From contig NZ_CP018632.1 of NCBI RefSeq assembly GCF_002215215.1, positions 2,352,501 to 2,416,500 of the forward strand: a stretch of DNA of 64,000 nt. The letters are read 5' to 3'. Of the stretch, positions 26,462-34,763 are shown in pieces; within the stretch, counting starts at the first letter, position 1; each line of letters opens with the position of its first letter. The stretch is from Granulosicoccus antarcticus IMCC3135 (GTDB lineage: Bacteria; Pseudomonadota; Gammaproteobacteria; Granulosicoccales; Granulosicoccaceae). A program made the translations under genes and the position numbers. The notes beneath the pieces were generated by a model, which worked only from the letters and a program-made list of their open reading frames with translations, ran no database searches and was not told the DNA's origin.

Positions 26462-28785
26462 TGAACGTCGTCTCGATAACCCAAAATGGCATTTTCCAAC
26501 AAGTCGCCATAGTTTTGCCCAAGTGGAGCAAGCCCCTTCAATACCAGCTGGAAATAGATGCTGGTGTCATGTTCTTCACCATCGTCCGCTATATAACGTC
26601 TGGCGGCAAAACGTACTGCCCAGCAACAACTGTCATATTCGAGACCCAATAGCGTCTCTATACTTTGATCAGCATCCAGCGAGTAGTTCCATCGACTGGC
26701 GAGCTGCCAGTTGTCGCCTATGTCCCAGAGTGCCGAGAGATCAATCTGCTGTGAACTGGCCTCACTATCATCGCTGCCATCGCTGTTTACGACACGATGT
26801 GTCAAGTTCAGAATGCGACTGGGTGCGGGGCGGTAGCTGAGTGATAAGGAGCTGCGCACAGTACTTTCGTTGTCAGGATTCCACTGGATGCTGCCTTTGC
26901 CGTTCCAGTCTTTGCTCAGACTGGTGGAAACTTCGCCGACAAAATCCGAATAGTAACGCTCATCCACTTCATCAGTCGTCGATAAGGTTACCTGACGATC
27001 TTCGAAATAGCGGATTTGTCCAATACTGGCACTGAACCGTTCCTGGCCGCTGGCACCGTCAATCATGCGTGTCGTCAAAGCCATGGACAGCTGATTGGCA
27101 TCGGCGACTCTATCGGCGCCACTGAAGCGGTTTTCGCGAAACAGCTGGCTGATGTTGAAATCGAAGGCACTGGAATCGAATATCGGAATGGTCGATTGAT
27201 CCCGATAAGGGACTTTCAGGTAGAACAGTCGAGGTTCCAGTGTCTGCACAGAGCCATGCTCATCCAGCGAACGATCAAAGAACAGGCCGCTGTCGACACT
27301 CAGGGAGTCAAGATTACGGCTGCGGCTGGGTTCGAAGCCGGTGTCTTCACCACCCGGACTGGTATTGTTCAGGTTGTAATAGGTGAACTGGTGAGCGACG
27401 CTGGGTTTGATGAACCAGGCATCACGCACGATAGGCAGCGACAAACGTGGCCTGATGTCAACTCGTGCACCGGTGACGGCATTATCTTTGTCGAAATAGA
27501 CAAATTCGCCCTCGATGTCACTGCGAATACCGAATGGCAGTCGTTTTGAACGTGCAGAGGCTTTGAGTTGAGGCAGTCGTCGATGGGGTCTGTCCTCAGC
27601 GGAGATGCTGTCGTCAACCGTCTGAAAACTTTGCAAACGAGCCAGCGCCGTCACGCCGCCGCGTTCATAGTTCAGATCTGCTCGTTGCTCCAGATGAGTG
27701 ATGCTGGCAATCTCTGAGCTGTCACTCAGGTCGTCCAGATAATCCGTGTCCGATACCCGCCTGGCCAGGATGGAGGAGGTGAGATCAGAACTGAAACTGC
27801 CTTCATGCGCTAGTTGAGTGAAATACCGCGACTGTCCATCCAGCACACTATCTTTAAGGTACTCGTGGTCCAGTGTCCACAATCCCTGGCGATTCAGGTA
27901 GCGCAGTTCGCTTTTCAGCTGTACCCCACGTTTGCTCATGAAACGGGGTGTGAAAGTGGCATCCAGGTCAGGGCGGATGTCCCAGTACCACGGCAGATGC
28001 AGTTCCAGCCCTGTGGTATCCCTGCGTGCCAGAATCGGTGCCAGAAAACCGGTCTTGCGTTTGTCGCTGATGGGGAAACTGAAGACTGGCAAGGCCAGCA
28101 AGGGCACGCCCTTGAAGACCAATCGCAAGTCTCTGGCAGTGCCGACGCCTTCTTCGGTGTCAAGATCAATACGATCTGCACGAACGAACCAGCTCAGATC
28201 ACCTGGAGGGCAGGTCGAATAGGTGGCGGCTTCCATGATGAAATGGCCGTCAGCATTGCGTTCCATGGTTTCTGCGGTACCCGTCGCACGCTTGCCATTG
28301 AGATCGAGCTCGTATTCACTTTGTCCTGTTCGGAACAAGTCATCGTCCATGTCGATGACTGCATCACTGCTCTCCAGTTGAAAGCCTTCACCGAGAAATT
28401 TCAGATCACCGGTGACGGAGACTTTGCCGGTTGTCGGGTTGTAAGAGGCGTTTTCTGCCGCCAGCTCACGTCCCTGATAGCGAACCGTCGTATTACCTTC
28501 CAAGGAGACAGTGCCGTCTTGTGAGGTTATTCGATCTGCCTCTGCTTCTATCTGCTCGCCGGGCACCTTTGCAAAGGCCCCCGGTTCATAGACGAACCGG
28601 GAAACCGGGCACTGGGCGGCCTGCACGTCTTTGACGATGAAGGTACTGCCGACCAATGATAAGGTCGCGACCGGCAACAGGCCGAGCAAACCGGTATAGA
28701 TTAGGTGCACGGGCCTGATGTCGAAAGTCCGGAGCGGTGATAGATAGGTCTGATGATAGACGGCTTTGTTGCCCGTCTCAATCAC
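26458..28785 (-). CDS. lptD: LPS-assembly protein LptD
   Basis: A 775-residue outer-membrane beta-barrel that inserts lipopolysaccharide into the outer leaflet with LptE. A long N-region and signal peptide end near VQA-AQ; the OstA-like N-domain (about 75-200: IEAEADRITSQDGTVSLEG, MERNADGHFIMEAATYSTC) is followed by the barrel. The cysteine pattern of E. coli LptD is conserved: Cys59 and CPPG in the N-domain and the adjacent pair YDSCCW near the C-terminus, which form the functional disulfides. The start is GTG at 28785; no ATG fits. First gene of the block, divergent from ung. Confidence 0.95.
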   Translation of the reverse strand: MIETGNKAVYHQTYLSPLRTFDIRPVHLIYTGLLGLLPVATLSLVGSTFIVKDVQAAQCPVSRFVYEPGAFAKVPGEQIEAEADRITSQDGTVSLEGNTTVRYQGRELAAENASYNPTTGKVSVTGDLKFLGEGFQLESSDAVIDMDDDLFRTGQSEYELDLNGKRATGTAETMERNADGHFIMEAATYSTCPPGDLSWFVRADRIDLDTEEGVGTARDLRLVFKGVPLLALPVFSFPISDKRKTGFLAPILARRDTTGLELHLPWYWDIRPDLDATFTPRFMSKRGVQLKSELRYLNRQGLWTLDHEYLKDSVLDGQSRYFTQLAHEGSFSSDLTSSILARRVSDTDYLDDLSDSSEIASITHLEQRADLNYERGGVTALARLQSFQTVDDSISAEDRPHRRLPQLKASARSKRLPFGIRSDIEGEFVYFDKDNAVTGARVDIRPRLSLPIVRDAWFIKPSVAHQFTYYNLNNTSPGGEDTGFEPSRSRNLDSLSVDSGLFFDRSLDEHGSVQTLEPRLFYLKVPYRDQSTIPIFDSSAFDFNISQLFRENRFSGADRVADANQLSMALTTRMIDGASGQERFSASIGQIRYFEDRQVTLSTTDEVDERYYSDFVGEVSTSLSKDWNGKGSIQWNPDNESTVRSSLSLSYRPAPSRILNLTHRVVNSDGSDDSEASSQQIDLSALWDIGDNWQLASRWNYSLDADQSIETLLGLEYDSCCWAVRFAARRYIADDGEEHDTSIYFQLVLKGLAPLGQNYGDLLENAILGYRDDVQ

Positions 28786-28841
28786 GGCGACGACATACTA
28801 TACCTCAGCCATTCGCCCGACCAAGCAGGTAGACTCTGTGT

Positions 28842-29540
28842 ATGGCACAACAATCCGCAATTGACCCCAGCTGGCAGACCCGTCTGGACGCTGAATTTGC
28901 AGCTCCCTACATGCGTGAGTTGCGAGAATATCTCGCAACCCGTAAAGCGCAGTCGGCAGTGATCTTTCCGCATTCGAGTAACTGGTTCAAGGCGTTCTCG
29001 CTGACACCATTCGATCAGGTGAAGGTCGTGATCCTGGGGCAGGACCCTTACCACGGACCCGGGCAGGCACAGGGGCTGAGTTTCTCCGTGCCCGAAGGTG
29101 TCCGTGTGCCACCTTCGCTATTGAACATGTACAAGGAAATTGACAGCGACCTGAACGATGGTGAGCCAAAGATGGCTGCTGCGCGCAATGGCTGTCTGAT
29201 TCCGTGGGCCGAGCAGGGTGTTTTCCTGCTAAACAGCGTTCTGACGGTGGAGAATGGTCAGGCGGCCTCCCATCAGGGGCGTGGTTGGGAAACCTTTACG
29301 GATAATGTGATTCGGCAACTCAGTGATGAACGTGACGACCTGGTATTTCTTCTCTGGGGCAGTTATGCACAGAAAAAGGGGCAGGTCATTGATGAAAAAC
29401 GTCATCATGTATTAACCGCACCACATCCTTCACCGTTATCGGCCCACCGTGGATTCATGGGGTGCCGGCATTTTTCGAAGACCAATCAGTGGTTACAGGA
29501 GCATGGACAGGCACCGATTGACTGGTTTGATGTCAGATAG
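28842..29540 (+). CDS. ung: Uracil-DNA glycosylase
   Basis: A 232-residue family-1 UDG that removes uracil from DNA in base excision repair. The catalytic motif GQDPYHGPGQAQGLSF (with the water-activating Asp), the uracil-pocket LLNSVLTVE and the C-terminal HPSPLSAHRGFMGCRHF minor-groove loop are intact. It is divergent from lptD with 56 bases between the starts. Confidence 0.97.
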   Translation: MAQQSAIDPSWQTRLDAEFAAPYMRELREYLATRKAQSAVIFPHSSNWFKAFSLTPFDQVKVVILGQDPYHGPGQAQGLSFSVPEGVRVPPSLLNMYKEIDSDLNDGEPKMAAARNGCLIPWAEQGVFLLNSVLTVENGQAASHQGRGWETFTDNVIRQLSDERDDLVFLLWGSYAQKKGQVIDEKRHHVLTAPHPSPLSAHRGFMGCRHFSKTNQWLQEHGQAPIDWFDVR

Positions 29541-29578
29541 GTAAAGATCACCTGAATTGTCAGGATCTGTGAACTAGA

Positions 29579-30655
29579 ATGTCGATAATGATCAAGCTTT
29601 CAATTCTTGCCGTATTGGCAACGGTACTGTTGAGCCCGATGACAAGTGCATCGCTGCTCGCAGATTCCACTCAGACACCGACCGAGGTACCCGATGGGAA
29701 TCCGCCAGGTAAATTCCTGCAGCGCACGGATGTGCGCGACTTTCTGGATGAGCTGAGTCAGAGCAGCGGTCTTGATCGCAATCGCCTCGCAGGTATCATG
29801 TCGCGTGCCACCTACCAGCAGGCAGTGATCGATGCGATTTCCCGACCGGCAGAACGTACACTGACCTGGGCCCAGTATCGCCCCATCTTTCTGAAACAGA
29901 AACGAATCGACCAAGGTCAGGAGTTCATGAGCGAGCACGCCGAGTTGCTCGAACGTGCCAGGCAGACCTACGGGGTGCCGCCCGCCATCATTACGGCCAT
30001 TATTGGTGTGGAGACCTTCTACGGACGCATCACAGGCAAATACGATGTACTGGATTCCCTGAGCACTCTGGGGTTTGACTACCCACCCAGAGCCGAGTTC
30101 TTCCGCAAGGAGCTGGGAGAATTCCTGATACTGGCCGAGAACGAGGGTTGGGATGTTCATCAGCGTCAGGGCAGCTACGCGGGGGCCATGGGAGTGCCGC
30201 AATTCATTTCCTCAAGCTATCAGCAGTACGCAGTGGATTTTGACAACGATGGCAAACGAGATCTGTTCAATTCGATTGCGGATGTGATTGGCTCGGTTGC
30301 CAACTACTTTTCGATACACGGCTGGGTCGAAGGTGCGCCGGTTGCAGATCGCTGGGAATTTGATGGCGCCATTCCTGATGCGGTAAGTACCCTGGTGCAA
30401 AGTTCACTCTCACCTGCGGTGACGGCTCAGGGCGTTTCGGCATTGGGTTTCAGATCTGACAAGCTGCAAGCCGGTACGGCTGACGAACGTCTGCTGTCAG
30501 TCATGGTGCTCGATGGTGCCGACGGTGAAGAGGCCTGGGTGGGCTATCAGAATTTTTATGTGATAACACGTTACAACCACAGTCGTCTGTATGCCATGGC
30601 TGTCTTGCAACTGGCACAGAATATCGACTCGACCCTGGCTCAATCTGACCCATGA
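29579..30655 (+). CDS. mltB: Membrane-associated or periplasmic lytic murein transglycosylase B
   Basis: A 358-residue peptidoglycan lytic transglycosylase of family 3. A signal peptide covers residues 1-25 (LSILAVLATVLLSPMTSAS); no lipobox is visible, so it may be a soluble SltB-like form. The catalytic glutamate is Glu145 in AIIGVETFYGR, followed by the QGSYAGAMGVPQFISSSYQ substrate-binding segment and YAVDFDNDGKRDL. The gene overlaps rlpA by 4 bases, a common pairing since both act on glycan strands. Confidence 0.93.
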   Translation: MSIMIKLSILAVLATVLLSPMTSASLLADSTQTPTEVPDGNPPGKFLQRTDVRDFLDELSQSSGLDRNRLAGIMSRATYQQAVIDAISRPAERTLTWAQYRPIFLKQKRIDQGQEFMSEHAELLERARQTYGVPPAIITAIIGVETFYGRITGKYDVLDSLSTLGFDYPPRAEFFRKELGEFLILAENEGWDVHQRQGSYAGAMGVPQFISSSYQQYAVDFDNDGKRDLFNSIADVIGSVANYFSIHGWVEGAPVADRWEFDGAIPDAVSTLVQSSLSPAVTAQGVSALGFRSDKLQAGTADERLLSVMVLDGADGEEAWVGYQNFYVITRYNHSRLYAMAVLQLAQNIDSTLAQSDP

Positions 30656-31563
30656 AAATGTTGACCTTACGTGTCGGTGTCTGTCTCTTGGCAGCAGGCC
30701 TGACGAGTAGTTGCTCTGCGGTAGGCGCTCAGCCAGCCTGGAAGCTGGCCGTTGCCGGCGATGGCCCCGGCGACCCCGCCAGTCTGAGCATGCGTAAGGT
30801 GATCGTGGAGAACCTGCCCAAATCACGCTACGGCAACGCGACTCAATACAAGGTCTTCGGCAAGGACTACCAAGTGCTGGACAGTGCCGAGGGCTTCAAG
30901 GAGAGGGGCGTGGCGTCCTGGTATGGCAAGAAGTTTCATGGTCGGCCCACCTCCAGTGGTGAACCTTATGACATGCACTTGTTGACAGCGGCCCACAAGC
31001 ATCTGCCGTTGCCCACTTTTGTACGTGTAACACGTGTCGATACAGGGCAATCGATCGTGGTCAAGGTTAATGATCGTGGTCCGTTCGTGGAAGATCGAAT
31101 CATTGATTTGTCATATGCAGCCGCGGTCGAGCTGGATATGCTGGAGCAGGGCAAGACGGAAGTTTTCATAGAAGCCCTCAGCACTCACGAGCCTGAGATT
31201 CAGGCAGAGGCAGAGGTTGCACCGCCAAAGGTTGTTGTGGTTCAGGCCGAAGTCGCAAGTCCGGCCGAGGCGTTATCCGAGCCGCTGCCCGAACCACTAT
31301 TGAACGCTGAATCAGAAGATGCGTCCGAGTGGACCTACCTCCAGGTGGGGGCTTTTGCCAATGCTGGCAACGCGGAGACGATGCTCGACAATTTGCAGAA
31401 CTTTCTGGCTGAAGTGCCGGCAGAGATCAGTCATGATGCGGCTCTCAATTTGTTCCGCGTGCGTATCGGCCCCCTGTCCAGTGAGCAGTCGATGAAAGAT
31501 GCACAGAGTTCTCTGACGCAGGCTGGAATCCAGAGTTACAAGGTAATTTCGGCCAACCCCTGA
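30652..31563 (+). CDS. rlpA: Septal ring lytic transglycosylase RlpA family lipoprotein
   Basis: A 303-residue exported protein with an N-terminal signal and an imperfect lipobox ending at Cys21 (LTSSC). Residues about 85-180 form the double-psi beta-barrel domain (GVASWYGKKFHGRPTSSGE, VKVNDRGPFVEDRIIDLSY), with the conserved His and Asp of RlpA enzymes. A variable acidic linker (190-225) leads to a C-terminal SPOR domain (WTYLQVGAFANAGNAE, FRVRIGPL), which binds denuded septal glycans. Coupled to mltB and followed by the D,D-carboxypeptidase gene. Confidence 0.92.
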   Translation: MKMLTLRVGVCLLAAGLTSSCSAVGAQPAWKLAVAGDGPGDPASLSMRKVIVENLPKSRYGNATQYKVFGKDYQVLDSAEGFKERGVASWYGKKFHGRPTSSGEPYDMHLLTAAHKHLPLPTFVRVTRVDTGQSIVVKVNDRGPFVEDRIIDLSYAAAVELDMLEQGKTEVFIEALSTHEPEIQAEAEVAPPKVVVVQAEVASPAEALSEPLPEPLLNAESEDASEWTYLQVGAFANAGNAETMLDNLQNFLAEVPAEISHDAALNLFRVRIGPLSSEQSMKDAQSSLTQAGIQSYKVISANP

Positions 31564-31636
31564 TTAACTCTAACCACTAATCCCTTAAACTGTTGTGCAG
31601 ATTTTACGGTTTGCGCCTATCCAGCCAGGTTTTACT

Positions 31637-32812
31637 ATGAAGTTCCCTCGAGTCATATCCACCCGCCTTCTTCTCTGTTTGGGTTTTAGTGTCGCCCTGT
31701 TGATGGTTTTGCTGACAACGGTGAACCCTGCCGTGGCAGCCGCGCCGTTGCCGGCACCGCCGCAGCTGGCGGCTAAAAGCTATCTACTGTTCGATTATGC
31801 CAGCGGCAGGGTTCTGGCCTCCAAAGAGCCGGACATGCGCATCGAGCCTGCCAGCCTGACCAAGCTCATGACCGCCTACGTTGTCTCAGAAGAGCTCAAG
31901 CGGGGTAGTGTGACGCTGGATGAGCCGGTCATTGTCTCAGCCGCGGCCCAGGCCATGCCGGGTTCACGCATGTTCATTGAAGCCGGCACCCTGGTACCAC
32001 TGGGTGATTTGCTGCGCGGGCTGATAATCCAGTCTGGCAATGACGCCAGTGTTGCACTGGCTGAGCATATTGCTGCCAGCGAAGCCGGTTTTGTCGACAT
32101 GATGAACCGCACCGCGGAAGGGCTGGGCATGAGTGCAACGCATTTTGCCAATGCCTCGGGCCTGCCTGATCCGGAGCACTACACAACCGCCAGCGATCTT
32201 GCCTTGATAGCCAGTGCCATCATTCGCGAGCATCCAGAAACCTACGAACTGTATTCTGAGCGCGAATTTACCTACAACGAAATAACCCAGAAGAATCGCA
32301 ATACGCTGTTATGGCGTGACGATTCTGTCGATGGCATGAAGACTGGTCATACAGAGGCTGCAGGCTATTGCCTGGTGGCATCAGCAGTTCGTGATGATAT
32401 GCGACTGATCACAGTGGTTCTGGGTACCAGCAGTGACAAGGCACGTGTTACCGAGAGCCAGCGCCTGCTCAATTATGGCTATCGTTTCTTCAAGACCCGC
32501 AAAGTCTATTCGGCAGGTGAACAGCTGACTCAGGCGCGCATCTGGATGGGAACTCAAGAGACTATCGGCTTGGGAGTGGCTGAAGATCTGTATCTGACTT
32601 TGCCACGTGACGCCTTCGACAATCTGGAAACCCGGCTCGAAGTTACCGAGTACCTGCGGGCGCCGATGCGTATCGGTCAGGACGTAGGGCGCAGCGTGTT
32701 GATGGTTAATGAAGACATCGTTAGCGAAGTTCCATTGCTGGCCTTGCAAAAAGTGGAAGAGGGCGGCATCTTCTTGCGCATGAAACATTCCATCCAGCGC
32801 TATTTCCAGTAA
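31637..32812 (+). CDS. dacA: D-alanyl-D-alanine carboxypeptidase (PBP5/6 family)
   Basis: A 391-residue serine carboxypeptidase trimming the terminal D-Ala from peptidoglycan stems. A signal peptide covers residues 1-35 (cleaved at AVAAA). Active-site motifs: SLTK (Ser73, Lys76), SGN in IIQSGNDAS, and KTG in DGMKTGHTEAAGY. The C-terminal PBP5-type beta domain and the amphipathic anchor (FLRMKHSIQRYF) are present. The start at 31637 gives a normal signal peptide; an in-frame codon at 31595 adds 14 atypical residues. In a cell-wall cluster with mltB and rlpA; dacA versus dacC is not distinguishable. Confidence 0.93.
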   Translation: MKFPRVISTRLLLCLGFSVALLMVLLTTVNPAVAAAPLPAPPQLAAKSYLLFDYASGRVLASKEPDMRIEPASLTKLMTAYVVSEELKRGSVTLDEPVIVSAAAQAMPGSRMFIEAGTLVPLGDLLRGLIIQSGNDASVALAEHIAASEAGFVDMMNRTAEGLGMSATHFANASGLPDPEHYTTASDLALIASAIIREHPETYELYSEREFTYNEITQKNRNTLLWRDDSVDGMKTGHTEAAGYCLVASAVRDDMRLITVVLGTSSDKARVTESQRLLNYGYRFFKTRKVYSAGEQLTQARIWMGTQETIGLGVAEDLYLTLPRDAFDNLETRLEVTEYLRAPMRIGQDVGRSVLMVNEDIVSEVPLLALQKVEEGGIFLRMKHSIQRYFQ

Positions 32813-32816
32813 GGGC

Positions 32817-33077
32817 ATGACAACAGAAACTCTTATAGAATTTCCGGCTGAGATTGCGGTCAAGGCCATGGGCCTAAACGCAGACGACTTCGAAACACTG
32901 ATTGCCACAACGGTCATGCCCCTGATCGAACCTGAGCCAGTACGTTTCGATACGCTATTGAGCAAGGAAGGCAAGTATCTGTCCGTTCGTGTGCATTTTA
33001 CTGCCCGTGATCATGAGCACCTGCTAAGTATTTATGCGGCGCTGAAGTCTGAGGAACGGGTGTTGTATACGCTGTGA
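32817..33077 (+). CDS. ybeD: YbeD/DUF493 family protein
   Basis: An 86-residue cytoplasmic protein of the YbeD family, an ACT-like fold between dacA and lipB in many gammaproteobacteria, as here. LIEFPAEIAVKAMG at the start and YLSVRVHFTARDHEHLLSIYAALKSEERVLYTL at the end (of which only the family shape is used) support the call. In E. coli it has been proposed to regulate lipoate metabolism. The stop overlaps the lipB GTG start by 4 bases. Confidence 0.88.
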   Translation: MTTETLIEFPAEIAVKAMGLNADDFETLIATTVMPLIEPEPVRFDTLLSKEGKYLSVRVHFTARDHEHLLSIYAALKSEERVLYTL

Positions 33078-33682
33078 TAACGCGCTATCTAGGTCTTGCG
33101 GATTATCACGCTACATGGAAGGCCATGCGCGAGTTCACCGATCAGCGATCAGCGGATGATGCTGATGAGTTGTGGGTCTGTGAGCATCCGGCTGTCTATA
33201 CCCTGGGTCAGGCGGGAAAGCGCGAGCATATCCTCAACTCGGCAGACATTCCCATCGTGCAGAGCGATCGTGGTGGTCAGGTTACGTATCACGGGCCGGG
33301 TCAGGTCGTTATCTATACCCTGATCAATCTGCGGCGATCGAATCTGGGCGTGCGCGATATGGTTATCCGGCTGGAAAACAGCGTTATCGAATTGTTGGCA
33401 GAGCACAACATCGAAGCGGCCGGGCGTCGTGATGCGCCAGGCGTCTATGTCAAAGAGGCCAAAATTGCTGCATTAGGGCTTCGCGTCCGGCGCGGCTGCA
33501 CGTATCACGGCCTGGCCATGAACATTGATGCCGATCTGACCCCTTTTTCCGGTATCGACCCTTGTGGTTATCGTGGCCTGGAAGTCACGTCTACCAGCCT
33601 GCAGGGTGTTACTGTAGCCAAAGATAAAATCATCGAACAACTCGTGTCCCACGTTCGTGGTCAATTGGCCGGTACGCCATGA
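33074..33682 (+). CDS. lipB: Lipoyl(octanoyl) transferase
   Basis: A 202-residue enzyme moving octanoyl groups from acyl carrier protein to lipoyl domains. RGGQVTYHGPGQVVIY (substrate loop), the thioester cysteine in SGIDPCGYRGLEVTS and the AKIAALGLRVRRGCTYHG segment with the catalytic lysine are intact. It starts at GTG inside a GTGA overlap with ybeD. LipA, which adds the sulfurs, follows after 45 bases. Confidence 0.95.
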   Translation: MITRYLGLADYHATWKAMREFTDQRSADDADELWVCEHPAVYTLGQAGKREHILNSADIPIVQSDRGGQVTYHGPGQVVIYTLINLRRSNLGVRDMVIRLENSVIELLAEHNIEAAGRRDAPGVYVKEAKIAALGLRVRRGCTYHGLAMNIDADLTPFSGIDPCGYRGLEVTSTSLQGVTVAKDKIIEQLVSHVRGQLAGTP

Positions 33683-33727
33683 AGCCCATTAACGGTAACC
33701 CGGCATTGAACTGGTAGAATTCCACTT

Positions 33728-34690
33728 ATGGACCATACAGCCCCCTCTCGATTCGACCCCGAAGGTCACCAGCGTGGCGCTGCCAAGCTGGCGCGCATCC
33801 CCGTCAAGGTAGCTCCCACCACCGAGCTTGTTCGCAAGCCTGAGTGGATCCGAACCCGGGTTTCAACCAACCCCCGGGTACAGGAAATCAAACAGATGAT
33901 GCGGGAGTTGAATCTCTCCTCTGTCTGTGAAGAGGCCAGCTGCCCCAATCTGGGGGAGTGCTTTAGTCATGGCACGGCAACCTTCATGATCATGGGCGAT
34001 ATCTGCACACGCCGCTGCCCGTTCTGCGACGTGGCACACGGTAAGCCTAATCCGCTGGATGCCGATGAGCCAGCCAACCTGGGGAAGGCGGTAGCGCAGC
34101 TGGGTCTGAGTTACATCGTGATCACATCGGTTGATCGGGATGACTTGCGAGACGGTGGTGCCAGTCATTTTGACGCTTGCATCAAGGCCGTACGAGCCGC
34201 CAGTCCTGGTATTCAGATTGAAGTGTTGGTACCTGACTACCGAGGCCGTATGGAAAAGGCATTGGATGGCATGTCCAGCAATCCGCCAGATGTGTTCAAT
34301 CATAATCTGGAAACAGTGCCAAGGCTGTATCGACAGTGCCGACCGGGTTCCGACTACGAGTGGTCGCTGGATCTGCTGGAAAATCACAAGAAGCGTTTTG
34401 CTCATGTGCCGACCAAATCGGGCCTGATGCTGGGTCTGGGAGAAACCATCGAAGAGGTGCAGCAAGTCATGCAAGACTTGCGAGATCATAATGTCGACAT
34501 GCTGACACTGGGTCAATACCTGCAACCCAGCAAGTCGCATTTGCCAGTATCACGTTTTGTCCATCCCACCGAGTTTGATGAGCTGGCTCGTGTTGGTAAT
34601 GAAATGGGTTTCTCGCACGTTGCTAGTGGTCCCATGGTGCGCTCGTCCTATCATGCCGATCGGCAGGCTGCGAACGTCGTCGCAAAATAG
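33728..34690 (+). CDS. lipA: Lipoyl synthase (radical SAM)
   Basis: A 320-residue radical SAM enzyme that inserts two sulfur atoms into protein-bound octanoyl. Both iron-sulfur motifs are present: the auxiliary cluster [12 protein letters not shown] and the radical [13 protein letters not shown] (CxxxCxxC). The C-terminal RSSYHADR contains the serine ligand of the auxiliary cluster. Normal length. Confidence 0.97.
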   Translation: MDHTAPSRFDPEGHQRGAAKLARIPVKVAPTTELVRKPEWIRTRVSTNPRVQEIKQMMRELNLSSVCEEASCPNLGECFSHGTATFMIMGDICTRRCPFCDVAHGKPNPLDADEPANLGKAVAQLGLSYIVITSVDRDDLRDGGASHFDACIKAVRAASPGIQIEVLVPDYRGRMEKALDGMSSNPPDVFNHNLETVPRLYRQCRPGSDYEWSLDLLENHKKRFAHVPTKSGLMLGLGETIEEVQQVMQDLRDHNVDMLTLGQYLQPSKSHLPVSRFVHPTEFDELARVGNEMGFSHVASGPMVRSSYHADRQAANVVAK

Positions 34691-34763
34691 TTGGTGCACG
34701 TTACGTAAACCTTACCTTACGCTCGATGCAGGCCGATATCTGTTCAAATTCAATGAATAGATC

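Noticed and set aside
33863-34540. A 225-codon minus-strand frame opposite lipA
   Set aside because: lipA has both iron-sulfur motifs and normal length; the opposite frame is a by-product.
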